DNA of 32,628 bases from Akkermansiaceae bacterium (lineage in GTDB: Bacteria > Verrucomicrobiota > Verrucomicrobiia > Verrucomicrobiales > Akkermansiaceae): assembly GCA_015062045.1 (NCBI GenBank), contig SUVJ01000020.1, forward strand, positions 1 to 32,628, read 5' to 3'. The notes under the pieces are model-generated. The model ran no database searches. It was not told the origin of the DNA and worked only from the letters and a program-made list of their open reading frames with translations. Made by a program: the position numbers and the translations under genes. Shown piece by piece: positions 11,355 through 19,524 of this stretch (its first letter is position 1; the number at the start of each line of letters is the position of its first letter).

Positions 11355-12683
11355 ATGTTACGAAGCCTTGTAATCATGACAACCGCCGCAGCCATGGTGG
11401 CCCCCGCTTTTGCTGCCGTGGAATGGATGACAGATTTAGAAGCCGCCTTGGCAAAGGCCAAGGTGGAGGGTAAATGTGTGCTGGTGGATTTTACCGGCTC
11501 CGATTGGTGTGGCTGGTGCGTTCAACTGCGCAAAGAGGTGCTGGACCATGCCGATTTTGTTCCGTTTTTGGCGGCCAACTTTGTTGCTGTTGAAATTGAT
11601 GTGCCGCAAGATGCCTCCCGCGTGGGTGGGGTGGAGCAGTTAGAGAAAAATCAGCGCCTGTGCGATAAGTTTGCCGTTGAGGGGTATCCCACCATCATGG
11701 TGATGACACCCGAGGGGCATGTGGTGGGCGGTTTTGTGGGTGGTGCAGACATGCAGGAGGCAAAGGAGGCGTTGGAGCTTGCGCTGACTCATGCTCGCTC
11801 GCTGAAGAAGGCAGCTGCTTTGCAGGGCGAGGCAAAAGCACAGATGTTAATGCCGGTATATAAAACTTTGCAAGAGAATTTTCCCTCGGCTTCAAAAGCT
11901 TTGCGAGAGGAGCTTCTTGAGCTGATGCCCCATAATGAGCAACTGCAAGCTGAGGCTGAGCTGGATGCCATTAAAGCCAAGTTTGCGCAGGTGCCGGAGG
12001 ATGATTATGATACGATTTTAGCGATGCTGGATGCTGAAATCAAGTCGGCCATGCCGACGAATCAAGACCTCCTGAAACGCTCCAAAGCTGCCATACTTGA
12101 GGTGCAGATTGTTAATGCGTTGGCTGAGGCTCAAAGCGTGGATGATGTTGTAACAGCCCGCCGGCGTCTGATGGAGGAGGTGGTGCCCCTGTTGCCGCCG
12201 GACCGCCAAGTTGAGGTGCTTGCAGATATTGAGACCGAGCTGGGAGACCCGCAGGCTGTGTTTGATGCTATTGAAGCTCAGCGTAAGGAGGAGGCTGCCA
12301 ATGCGTTGTCTGAGGCGGATTCCGCCAAGCTGCAAGAGGTGATGAGCCGTATTCAAAATGCAGAGGATGACCCCGATGCTGCCTTGCGTATACTTGATGA
12401 AGAATTGGCTGAGGCCAATGACGTTGTGCGAAAACACCTCATCAGCTGGAAAATCACTACTCTGATGGATAAGGGCAGCCGCCTGGCTGAGACCGCACAA
12501 ACGGCAGAAGATGTGAAGGGCCTGCGTGATATTGCTGTTCTGTTGGTGGAATTATCAGAGCCGGATGATGCCGCCCGTGCCGAGGCTTTACAAAAAGTTG
12601 AGCAGGAGTTTGCGGACCCCGCCGCCGTGCTGGAAAAATTACGCCAACAGCGCGAACCGGAGGTTGCCCCACCGCTCAATTGA
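11355..12683 (+). CDS. Exported thioredoxin-fold protein with duplicated C-terminal module
   Basis: About 442 residues from the ATG at 11355, chosen because it opens a proper signal peptide (MLRSLVIMTTAAAMVAPAFA); a frame extension to 11265 does not look like protein. The thioredoxin domain follows at once: DFTGSDWCGWC with active site CGWC at 52-55 and cis-Pro in GYPTIMV. It resembles the DsbD-gamma/thioredoxin_7 type, so a role in periplasmic thiol-disulfide exchange is likely. The C-terminal half carries two copies of a helical module ending in LGDPQAVFDAIEAQRKEE and FADPAAVLEKLRQQ; the two paralogues downstream have one copy. It is convergent with them across a shared terminator. Confidence 0.88.
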   Translation: MLRSLVIMTTAAAMVAPAFAAVEWMTDLEAALAKAKVEGKCVLVDFTGSDWCGWCVQLRKEVLDHADFVPFLAANFVAVEIDVPQDASRVGGVEQLEKNQRLCDKFAVEGYPTIMVMTPEGHVVGGFVGGADMQEAKEALELALTHARSLKKAAALQGEAKAQMLMPVYKTLQENFPSASKALREELLELMPHNEQLQAEAELDAIKAKFAQVPEDDYDTILAMLDAEIKSAMPTNQDLLKRSKAAILEVQIVNALAEAQSVDDVVTARRRLMEEVVPLLPPDRQVEVLADIETELGDPQAVFDAIEAQRKEEAANALSEADSAKLQEVMSRIQNAEDDPDAALRILDEELAEANDVVRKHLISWKITTLMDKGSRLAETAQTAEDVKGLRDIAVLLVELSEPDDAARAEALQKVEQEFADPAAVLEKLRQQREPEVAPPLN

Positions 12684-12703
12684 TAGAGTTATGCTTTTAT
12701 GAA

Positions 12704-12738
12704 AAAAGCCCGAGGATGCTGTTCATCCCCGGGCTTTT
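12704..12738. terminator. Bidirectional intrinsic terminator
   Basis: AAAAGCCCG (12704-12712) and CGGGCTTTT (12730-12738) pair, extended after one mismatch by GGATG/CATCC, leaving a 5-base loop. T-rich ends occur on both strands. It separates the convergent thioredoxin-like genes. Confidence 0.92.
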
Positions 12739-12759
12739 AATGAGTTCGTTTAAAATGAA

Positions 12760-13713
12760 TTATTTCTCGTTGCGAGTCTTGCGAATGCGCTCAAGCATGG
12801 CGGCGGGATCACCGAAGTCTTTTTCAATCTTCTTGCGGAAGATTTCCTTGCGGTCTGCGGGGGCGCAATCAACCAACTCAAGCATCAGCTTGTGCACGGC
12901 TTCAACCTCCTCAATGCTGTCTGCAACTTGTAACTTGCTGTTGACAAGAGCCATAATGATTTGCCCTTTAATCATTTTCATATCCTCAAGGTTGATAGGA
13001 TACGCCGTTTTGATAGCCTCATTAATAATGGGCAGGGCTTTTTCTGCATTGCCGTGGGTGGCGTTGAGCTTTGCCTGCAACTCATCCATTTGAGCGGTGG
13101 CCTTGCTCAGGTCTTTCATGCCGGTTACATTGTCAACGTCTGCCGCTGCAATATCATTCATCATAGCGGTGTTGGCAGCCTTAAGGTCACCGGATAAGGA
13201 TGAATGCACCTCTGCCAGCAACTTGGCTTTTTCAACACCTTGCAGTTTGGAGGCGGCTTGCACCTTTTGAGCATTCTGAAGCGCTGCGTTGAGGCTGTCT
13301 TTGGTGCGAGCCATGTTAGAGCCGCCTACAAAGCCGCCAATAACATAGCCCTCGGGAGACATGACCATGATGGTGGGGAACCCGGAAATCTTATATTGCT
13401 TGCAAAGTTGCTGGTTCTTATTATAAAGCTCTTGTCCAATACGTTTAATGTCTTGAGGAACATCAACCTCTACAAACAGGAATTTATCTTTGGCATAGGC
13501 CTCAAACTCAGGCGTGTCAAAGACGTTTCTCTTGAGCTGGATGCAGTAGCCGCACCAGTCGGACCCGGTGAAGTCTACCAACACAGACTTGCCCTCTGCG
13601 GCGGCGCGGGTTCTGGCGGCATCCAGATCCGTGGTCCACTCAAGAGCAGCGAATGCCGGTGCCACAGCGGCAGCCAGCCCGGTTGCGTACAGTATGTTCT
13701 TGAACATGCTCAT
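12760..13713 (-). CDS. Exported thioredoxin-fold protein (CGYC)
   Basis: 317 residues: a signal peptide (MFKNILYATGLAAAVAPAFA after an optional MS), a thioredoxin domain with DFTGSDWCGYC (CGYC at 54-57) and cis-Pro in GFPTIMVMSPEG, then a helical C-terminal region ending FGDPAAMLERIRKT. It is a paralogue of both flanking thioredoxin-like proteins. Tyr in the CXYC pair may shift redox potential relative to its CGWC siblings; this is inference. Starts at 13713 and 13707 are both possible. The gene is 66 bases behind its upstream neighbour and may be read with it. Confidence 0.88.
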   Translation of the reverse strand: MSMFKNILYATGLAAAVAPAFAALEWTTDLDAARTRAAAEGKSVLVDFTGSDWCGYCIQLKRNVFDTPEFEAYAKDKFLFVEVDVPQDIKRIGQELYNKNQQLCKQYKISGFPTIMVMSPEGYVIGGFVGGSNMARTKDSLNAALQNAQKVQAASKLQGVEKAKLLAEVHSSLSGDLKAANTAMMNDIAAADVDNVTGMKDLSKATAQMDELQAKLNATHGNAEKALPIINEAIKTAYPINLEDMKMIKGQIIMALVNSKLQVADSIEEVEAVHKLMLELVDCAPADRKEIFRKKIEKDFGDPAAMLERIRKTRNEK

Positions 13714-13779
13714 ATTGTTGCGTATTTTTATCGGCTCTGCAAGCTTAATGTTTTTTCATGACACAGCTGTGTAGGCTGT

Positions 13780-14736
13780 TTATTTTGCTTGTTGCTTGGC
13801 TTTTAAGGTTTCCAATACTGCGGCAGGGTCGGTAAACATGGTGTTGATTTCATGACGCAGGGCGCGGGCATCCTGCGGGTCCGAGTAGTCTGCCGACATC
13901 AGCATGAGTTCCTTCAACTTTTGAACATCTTCTACACTTTGGGCACTCATGACTATTTTGTGCCGAACTTGCTCCAGATATTCCATGCGCATAAAATGAA
14001 TCTTAGCCTTAGTGGGCTCAGATACCGTTTTTTGCGCCTCATCAAAATGTTGCATGGCAGTATGAATATCACCCCCCGTTGCATTGAGTTTGCCGGTGAG
14101 TTGCTCTATGCAGGTGGTATCCGTAATTTCTGTGTGAATCCCGGTGGTGTTATCGGGGTCGTGTTGTGCAATTTCGTCTCTTACTGCGCGGAAGTAGGGT
14201 TTCATTTCCGGGCGGAGATTTCCGTAAATTGTCATGAGAGCCGCTGCGCGTGCCGTGCCGTTAAGCGTGCGTGCTTTTGCAATGTCTGCCTGAGTATGGA
14301 GTGCTTGGTCCAGCGGGCGTGTTACTTGTTCAAAGGTATCTCTGCCGCCGATGAATCCGCCCATCACATCACCCTGAGCAGAAAGCACCAGCATGGAGGG
14401 ATAGTTGGTTATATTGTATTTGGCGGCAATGGCGCGGTTTTTGGCGTGTAGCTCAGCCCCTATTTTGGCTACATTGCGGGGTACATCTACCTCCATGAGC
14501 ACAAATTTGTCTGCGGCGTATTGTTGAAAAGCGGGGGTGTCCAGAATAGTGCTGCGCAGGCGTATGCACCAGCCACACCAGTCGGACCCCGTAAAGTCCA
14601 CCAATACGGCTTTGTTTTCTGCTTTTGCTTTTGCTTGGGCTGCCTCCAAGTCTGTCATCCATTCTGCCCCTGTGGCAATGGTGGCAACTGCTGCCACTGT
14701 TACGCTTGCCTGGGTGAATAAGGTGCGTGGTATCAT
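13780..14736 (-). CDS. Exported thioredoxin-fold protein (CGWC)
   Basis: 318 residues: a short signal peptide (SVTVAAVATIATG region), then DFTGSDWCGWC (54-57), a thioredoxin core with NYPSMLVLSAQG at the cis-Pro site, and the C-terminal helical module ending FTDPAAVLETLKAKQ. Third member of the local family. Conservation of the EWMTDLEAAQAKAKAE segment just after the signal peptide in all three argues for recent duplication. The likely role is periplasmic thiol-disulfide handling, with the C-terminal module as a partner-binding or scaffold part (inference). Confidence 0.88.
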   Translation of the reverse strand: MIPRTLFTQASVTVAAVATIATGAEWMTDLEAAQAKAKAENKAVLVDFTGSDWCGWCIRLRSTILDTPAFQQYAADKFVLMEVDVPRNVAKIGAELHAKNRAIAAKYNITNYPSMLVLSAQGDVMGGFIGGRDTFEQVTRPLDQALHTQADIAKARTLNGTARAAALMTIYGNLRPEMKPYFRAVRDEIAQHDPDNTTGIHTEITDTTCIEQLTGKLNATGGDIHTAMQHFDEAQKTVSEPTKAKIHFMRMEYLEQVRHKIVMSAQSVEDVQKLKELMLMSADYSDPQDARALRHEINTMFTDPAAVLETLKAKQQAK

Positions 14737-14761
14737 AGTTGTTTGTAGCTGTTATTATTTG

Positions 14762-14793
14762 AAAAAGCAGGCAAAGCGTGGTGCTTTGCCTGC
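14762..14793 (-). terminator. Intrinsic terminator of fucO
   Basis: GCAGGCAAAGC (14767-14777) / GCTTTGCCTGC (14783-14793) is an 11-bp perfect stem with a 5-base loop. Read on the minus strand it is followed by TTTTT. It lies 22 bases after the fucO stop. Confidence 0.92.
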
Positions 14794-14815
14794 AATGTGT
14801 TTTTTGTGTGAGGTC

Positions 14816-15976
14816 TTATTTGCCGAATGCGGTCTTGTACACACCCAGCACCTCTTCCCACGTGCAGGGGCGGGGGTTGCCACCCGTGCATACATCTGCC
14901 ATGGCGGCATCGGTAAGGGCCTCAAGGTCTTCCTCTTTAACCCCGATCTCTGCCAGTGTTTGCGGAATCTTAACATCCACAGAGAGCTGCTTAACGGCCT
15001 CGATGGCTGCTTTGCGGTACTCCTCTTGGCTCATGGCATCTACCCCTTGCACACCCATGGCGCGGGCAATTTCGCGGAACTTTTCGCCGGTGTAGGGGGC
15101 ATTGTACTCCATAACATACGGCAGCAGCACGGCATTAGCCACACCGTGCGGGGTGTTGTAGAAGGCACTCAGCGGGTGAGCCATACCGTGCACCACACCC
15201 AAGCCCACGTTGGAGAATGCCATGCCGGTCATATACTGCCCCAAGGCCATGCCTTCTCGGCCATCGGGGTCGTTTTCCACGGCGGCACGCAGGTTTTTGG
15301 CAATAAGCTCAACGGCTTTGATGTTGAGGGTATCTGCCAGCTCCCAAGCCCCCAAGGTGGTGTAACCTTCAATGGCGTGGGTGAGGGCATCCATACCGGT
15401 GGCGGCGGTCAGCCCGCGGGGCATGGAGGACATCATATCCGGGTCTACAACGGCAACTACGGGGATATCGTGCGGGTCTACACACACGAACTTGCGGCGC
15501 TTGGCTTCATCCGTAATAACGTAGTTGATGGTGGTTTCTGCGGCGGTGCCGGCAGTGGTGGCAACGGCAATAACGGGTACGCACTTGTTCTTGGTGGGGG
15601 CAAGCCCCTCCAGCGAGACAACGTCTGCAAACTCCGGGTTATTGATGATGATGCCGATGGCCTTAGCGGTATCTTGCGGGGAGCCGCCGCCGATAGCAAT
15701 CATGTAATCTGCACCGGCTGCTTTGAATGCCTCTACACCGGCCTCTACAACGGCAACGCTGGGGTTAGCTTTTACTTTGTCGTAAATCTCGTAGGCGCAG
15801 CCTGCGGCATCCAACAAATCCGTCACTTTGGCAACAACGCCGAATCTTACCAAGTCGGCATCCGTTACAATCAGAGCTTTAGCGAAATTGCGGGATTTTA
15901 CCTCCGTAACAATCTCCTTCACGGCACCGTGGCCGTGGTAACTGGTTTCGTTCAGTATGAATCTTTTTGCTGACAT
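14816..15976 (-). CDS. fucO: Lactaldehyde reductase / propanediol oxidoreductase (iron-dependent alcohol dehydrogenase)
   Basis: 386 residues of the group III Fe-dependent alcohol dehydrogenase family. It reduces L-lactaldehyde, made in fucose or rhamnose breakdown, to 1,2-propanediol with NADH. Similarity to E. coli FucO is high throughout; the iron ligands fall at the same numbers (D196, H200, H263, H277) and the NAD-binding GGGSPQD is at 96-102. The fucose link fits a mucin- or glycan-using host-associated bacterium, but no other fucose genes are in the window. It is a single-gene unit with its own promoter and terminator. Length agreement with E. coli supports the start at 15976, which leaves only 6 bases between the -10 box and the ATG. 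Confidence 0.93.
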   Translation of the reverse strand: MSAKRFILNETSYHGHGAVKEIVTEVKSRNFAKALIVTDADLVRFGVVAKVTDLLDAAGCAYEIYDKVKANPSVAVVEAGVEAFKAAGADYMIAIGGGSPQDTAKAIGIIINNPEFADVVSLEGLAPTKNKCVPVIAVATTAGTAAETTINYVITDEAKRRKFVCVDPHDIPVVAVVDPDMMSSMPRGLTAATGMDALTHAIEGYTTLGAWELADTLNIKAVELIAKNLRAAVENDPDGREGMALGQYMTGMAFSNVGLGVVHGMAHPLSAFYNTPHGVANAVLLPYVMEYNAPYTGEKFREIARAMGVQGVDAMSQEEYRKAAIEAVKQLSVDVKIPQTLAEIGVKEEDLEALTDAAMADVCTGGNPRPCTWEEVLGVYKTAFGK

Positions 15977-15982
15977 GCTGTT

Positions 15983-16011
15983 ATTCTAACGATAATAACA
16001 CGCCATGACAA
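15983..16011 (-). promoter_or_regulatory. fucO promoter, predicted leaderless
   Basis: On the minus strand TTGTCA (16006-16011), a 17-base spacer and TAGAAT (15983-15988). Six bases (AACAGC) separate the -10 from the ATG, so transcription should begin at or next to the A of the start codon. Confidence 0.7.
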
Positions 16012-16054
16012 GTAAAAATTGTTGTTTCGCCCCGAAAAAAAAGCAAGGCGTTTT

Positions 16055-16588
16055 TTAATAAATGACCACTTTGGTGCCGGGGGATACGGCATGAAAGATG
16101 GGGAGGCAGGCTTCATGGGGCAGGCGAATGCAGCCGTGTGAGGCAGGGGTTGCGCGAATTTCGCCCACATGCAGGCCTATGCCGTCATAGGTCAGGCGCA
16201 TGAAACAAGGCATGGATACATGGTATATGTTAGAGCGGTGGTGCCGGCGTTTCTCTTTAATGGTGTAGGTGCCGGTGGGTGTTTCAAAGCCTTTTCTGCC
16301 GGTACACACCGGAAACTCCATTGCTGCCCGGCCGTCTATATAGAACGTACCGCGCTGCCGTGCCAAATCAATCTCCAAGTGTTTTTCTCCATTGGTTGCC
16401 CATACATCATCATTTTTTACGATATGAAAGTTACTGTGTTTGTGCGGCGGGGTCGGGGTGGGGTGCGGTTTTGCCGTTGTGGCTACTGCGGTATTGAGTC
16501 GGTAAACTTTTACCCCGCTTTCTTGTTTTTGAGTGCAGGCGCAAGGCAACAGTATCATGCATAATGGTATTAGTCGGGCAATCCTCAT
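16055..16588 (-). CDS. L,D-transpeptidase (YkuD domain), probable lipoprotein
   Basis: 177 residues. The N-terminus (LIPLCMILLPCAC) looks like a lipoprotein signal, though the lipobox is not canonical. A short Pro/Thr/His-rich linker follows, then a YkuD domain from about 68 to the end with the catalytic pattern H140...S-H151-G-C153-I-R. Such enzymes make 3-3 peptidoglycan cross-links or attach lipoproteins to peptidoglycan, working outside the inner membrane. No LysM or other wall-binding domain is present. It is a single-gene unit between fucO and a membrane-protein gene. Confidence 0.9.
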   Translation of the reverse strand: MRIARLIPLCMILLPCACTQKQESGVKVYRLNTAVATTAKPHPTPTPPHKHSNFHIVKNDDVWATNGEKHLEIDLARQRGTFYIDGRAAMEFPVCTGRKGFETPTGTYTIKEKRRHHRSNIYHVSMPCFMRLTYDGIGLHVGEIRATPASHGCIRLPHEACLPIFHAVSPGTKVVIY

Positions 16589-16595
16589 GCCCGCT

Positions 16596-16623
16596 ATCTT
16601 ACGCGGTTATTTTGGCTCCGCAA
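16596..16623 (-). promoter_or_regulatory. Putative leaderless promoter of the L,D-transpeptidase
   Basis: TTGCGG (16618-16623), a 16-base spacer and TAAGAT (16596-16601) on the minus strand, with only 7 bases (AGCGGGC) to the ATG. Confidence 0.5.
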
Positions 16624-16651
16624 GATAATAAACTAGCTGTTTTGAGCAGAT

Positions 16652-18070
16652 TCACTCTTGCTTTGGCAGAGCCCCTTGTTCCGGGAAAATATCTGTGGGG
16701 GTAATGGGGGCTTCTTCCTCGTTTTCTTCATATGCCTGCACGTTGTAATGGCGGCGCAGTAAGAGCTCCGTTTGGTCGCCGGCACTGCCTGCCGGGGAGA
16801 AGTGCACCTCTGCCGTGATTTCAAAATAGAGGTGAGATTCCCCCGGCTTGATGACGAAAAACGGAGCACTTGCGGGGAAAATATCTGCGTGTTTACCCAT
16901 GCGGCGGTTGCCCTCGCGGTCATGCAGGGGCAGGGGAATATCATGGCGATAAAGTGTGTCTCTATCTGTAGAATACTGTGCTGCGTGAGAGAACAGCAGG
17001 AGCGGCTCCCGGGTTTCCTTGTCTCGTATCACCAGCATCAGGGTACCGGCTCTGCCGGGGTTGGCGTATATTTCTGCCTGGTATATTCCGAATTGAGAGC
17101 TGGGCTCTGCCAGTAAAAGCTCGGGGGTGTCTCCTTTTATGCTCTCTTGCCCCATGATGAGCTTTTGTATGGTTTGCGCTGTGGGGGATTCTGCCAAGGG
17201 GGCAAATTGGGAATCCAGCTCCTGAATCGCGGCGTTGATGGCGGCGTATGCGGTTTCTCTGTTGTTCACCCCGCGCCAGGCCAACAGTAGGTATCGCTTG
17301 CCGCCCAAGTCCAATGCCAGGTCCGGTATCTCTTCCTTGTCTTCTTCCGCTTGAGGGGGCAAGGGCTCCCCGGGGGCTATCACCAAATAGCCATCGGGTT
17401 GTTGCTCACCGGCAGATACGGTGCGGAACGCAACATGCACCGTGCCCGGAATCCCCCCACCCGTGGGTACCACCATCACAACATGGCCGGGCTTGCTGTA
17501 AAAGGTGTCATCACTGGCTGTGGCCGCCCATTTGGGGGCTCTTGAAAGATATTCGGCAAAGATGTCTGCGTGCTCTTGCTCTAATTTAAGCAAGTTTGGT
17601 GCCGCTTGCAGTGTTTTTGCCGGGGGGGCATCACTGCTTATGGTTAAATAGGAGCACAGGGTGGATGGCCCCTGCAGGTGTGCATCTGCCTCGTGTACGG
17701 TATCTTCTTTTTCTGTACTGAGCTTTATTTCCTGAGGATAGGGGCTCGGTATATCGGCCTCTATGGCCAGTTGGCTGAACAGCATGCAGGCAATGCCCCA
17801 TATCATGACACATGCTATCATTTGCCAAATGGCACGCAGGTTTCTCATTTTTAAAAAGAAGTACACGGTGCTGAATGCCAGCTGAACAATTGCTGCCAGA
17901 ATGCTCAGTAGTATAATGCAACCGAATATGTTGCGTATCAGCATTTGCGTGTCTGCCTGCTCACTCATCGGAAAAAGGATGGGTATACAGGCGACCAATG
18001 CCGTTAAACTGAAAATGATGTTCAGTTTCCACGGGTTAAGCCCCCACTTGATAAGAAAGATTTTGAGCAT
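16652..18070 (-). CDS. Membrane protein of unknown function
   Basis: 472 residues. Three hydrophobic segments (about 16-34, 46-73 and 82-102) are followed by a large soluble part of about 365 residues with a central mixed alpha/beta region and beta-rich ends, and a charged C-terminus. The soluble part would face the periplasm or cytoplasm depending on topology that I cannot fix. I recognise no family motif. The ATG lies 2 bases after the TGA of the ankyrin-type gene upstream, so the two are surely co-transcribed and may act together. Confidence 0.75.
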   Translation of the reverse strand: MLKIFLIKWGLNPWKLNIIFSLTALVACIPILFPMSEQADTQMLIRNIFGCIILLSILAAIVQLAFSTVYFFLKMRNLRAIWQMIACVMIWGIACMLFSQLAIEADIPSPYPQEIKLSTEKEDTVHEADAHLQGPSTLCSYLTISSDAPPAKTLQAAPNLLKLEQEHADIFAEYLSRAPKWAATASDDTFYSKPGHVVMVVPTGGGIPGTVHVAFRTVSAGEQQPDGYLVIAPGEPLPPQAEEDKEEIPDLALDLGGKRYLLLAWRGVNNRETAYAAINAAIQELDSQFAPLAESPTAQTIQKLIMGQESIKGDTPELLLAEPSSQFGIYQAEIYANPGRAGTLMLVIRDKETREPLLLFSHAAQYSTDRDTLYRHDIPLPLHDREGNRRMGKHADIFPASAPFFVIKPGESHLYFEITAEVHFSPAGSAGDQTELLLRRHYNVQAYEENEEEAPITPTDIFPEQGALPKQE

Positions 18071-18072
18071 GG

Positions 18073-19482
18073 TCAGGGCTTGCGGGGGGCTTGAGTGCTG
18101 AACTCACCGGGGTGCTCCAGTATGTAACGGGCGTTGCTGACTCGGGGAGCGGGGGATACCAGCTCTTGGTAGCGGTGGTGGGCGGCTTGGTGTATGTAAG
18201 GGTCTTGGCTCAGCTTGCCTTGCTCCAGCAACATTTCAACGGCATCTGCATACGGCGTGAGCCCCGCAGCACGGAAATGATTTGCCACGCGCTGTAATTC
18301 CTCTGCGTTTATATTGCCGAGCTTGGCGGTTCTCATGGCCTCATCCACCCTGGCACACTCATATAATTTTCTTTTCGTCTCGTCTAACGGTGCTGTCTCA
18401 GGGTTGGCCGGGTCTATGCCGAACAGGGCCTCCAGCTCTTTGGGCTCGGGGGCCGGCAGGTTGTTTTGCCTTAATAATAGGCGGTAGGCGTGGTACGCCA
18501 GTTCGGGGTCTCTGCTGGCTGTGTATTTTTGTATCAACGGTAAAATGGCTTTGCCCTCCTGGCGCTCCAGTATCTCCAGCACCAGTACCATGGGGCGTGC
18601 GGAGTTGATGGAAATCATGTCCTCCCCCTCTTTGGGCAGTAGCTCTTGCAGGCGGGTAAGTGCCAGCTTGAGCTTATCGGGGTTGACATTCCAGTAGATG
18701 CTGTGCAGGGCTTCCAGTACGGCTGCGGGTATTTCCTCTATAAAATGCTCACTGTGTTGCCAGTACACCAAATTATCAACATAGGCCGTGGCGCGGGCTT
18801 CATCTGCCAGGCGCAAAAAAGCCAGGCAATCTGCTATGGCTCCGTTGGGTATGCGGGCGCGGGATTCGCAAGAGAGATAGAACTTGAGTTTTTTCTCCAC
18901 GCGGTCATAGGCAGGGGCACAGTATTTGCGGCTCAGGTAGTGGCGGCATTCTGCATGGGTGGTATAATTGGCCTGTTGCACGCGCAGCCTCATATAGCGG
19001 TTAAGTGCCAAGGTGTCATACGGTATGCGTATGGATAACTCCTTGGGTAACAGCTTTTTCTGGTTCAATGTCTGCAAAAGCTCCGGTTTGCTTTGCATAA
19101 AGAACAATGCGTTGCAACCGGCGTTGTTCTCATGCATGGCATCCGCCCCGTGGCTGAGCAATAACTCAAACGCAGCATTGACCTCCTGCGCAAAATGTGC
19201 ATCATGCAGGTAGCGGTAGTCGTGCTCCAAAATACTGCACATTAATAAAATAGGGGTGTCTCCTGCGGTGTCTTGTGTGTTGGGGGAAACACCTTGACTA
19301 AGCAGCTCACGCATGCGTTGCAGGGCTGCGGTGCCGTTAAAGTTCTCTGCTATGCCCAGCAGCTCGGATTCCGCTTGCTGTTGAACGCTCAGCTCTACTG
19401 CGGGGGCTGCAATGGTACCCTCCCCGCGCCCTTGGGGCAGGGTGCAGAGCAGAATCAGAAGCGGTGTTATCACGTAGCGCAT
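18073..19482 (-). CDS. Exported ankyrin-repeat-like protein
   Basis: 469 residues with a signal peptide (MRYVITPLLILLCTLPQG). Ankyrin-type repeats are visible near residues 45-135 (AGDTPILLM, then AAFELLLSHGADAMHENNAG); the rest is helical, with HEAT/TPR-like character. The C-terminal NARYILEHPGEF recurs as TARYILQHATDF at the end of the next gene upstream, so these are paralogues. Ankyrin repeats usually bind protein partners; the signal peptide implies action in the periplasm or at the surface. Its own promoter at 19494-19522 is strong. Confidence 0.8.
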   Translation of the reverse strand: MRYVITPLLILLCTLPQGRGEGTIAAPAVELSVQQQAESELLGIAENFNGTAALQRMRELLSQGVSPNTQDTAGDTPILLMCSILEHDYRYLHDAHFAQEVNAAFELLLSHGADAMHENNAGCNALFFMQSKPELLQTLNQKKLLPKELSIRIPYDTLALNRYMRLRVQQANYTTHAECRHYLSRKYCAPAYDRVEKKLKFYLSCESRARIPNGAIADCLAFLRLADEARATAYVDNLVYWQHSEHFIEEIPAAVLEALHSIYWNVNPDKLKLALTRLQELLPKEGEDMISINSARPMVLVLEILERQEGKAILPLIQKYTASRDPELAYHAYRLLLRQNNLPAPEPKELEALFGIDPANPETAPLDETKRKLYECARVDEAMRTAKLGNINAEELQRVANHFRAAGLTPYADAVEMLLEQGKLSQDPYIHQAAHHRYQELVSPAPRVSNARYILEHPGEFSTQAPRKP

Positions 19483-19493
19483 GCAGCTGTAAA

Positions 19494-19522
19494 AATCTAC
19501 CTCATTATGAGCGGTTTGTCAA
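19494..19522 (-). promoter_or_regulatory. Promoter of the ankyrin / membrane-protein pair
   Basis: TTGACA (19517-19522, perfect -35), a 17-base spacer and TAGATT (19494-19499) on the minus strand, within the 42-base gap between two genes. Eleven bases separate the -10 from the ATG, so the leader is about 4-5 bases. Confidence 0.7.
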
Positions 19523-19524
19523 TC

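Noticed and set aside
13761..13772. Perfect palindrome ACACAGCTGTGT after the third thioredoxin gene
   Set aside because: It has no loop and no following T-tract, so it is not a terminator; a single 12-base palindrome is too little to call an operator.
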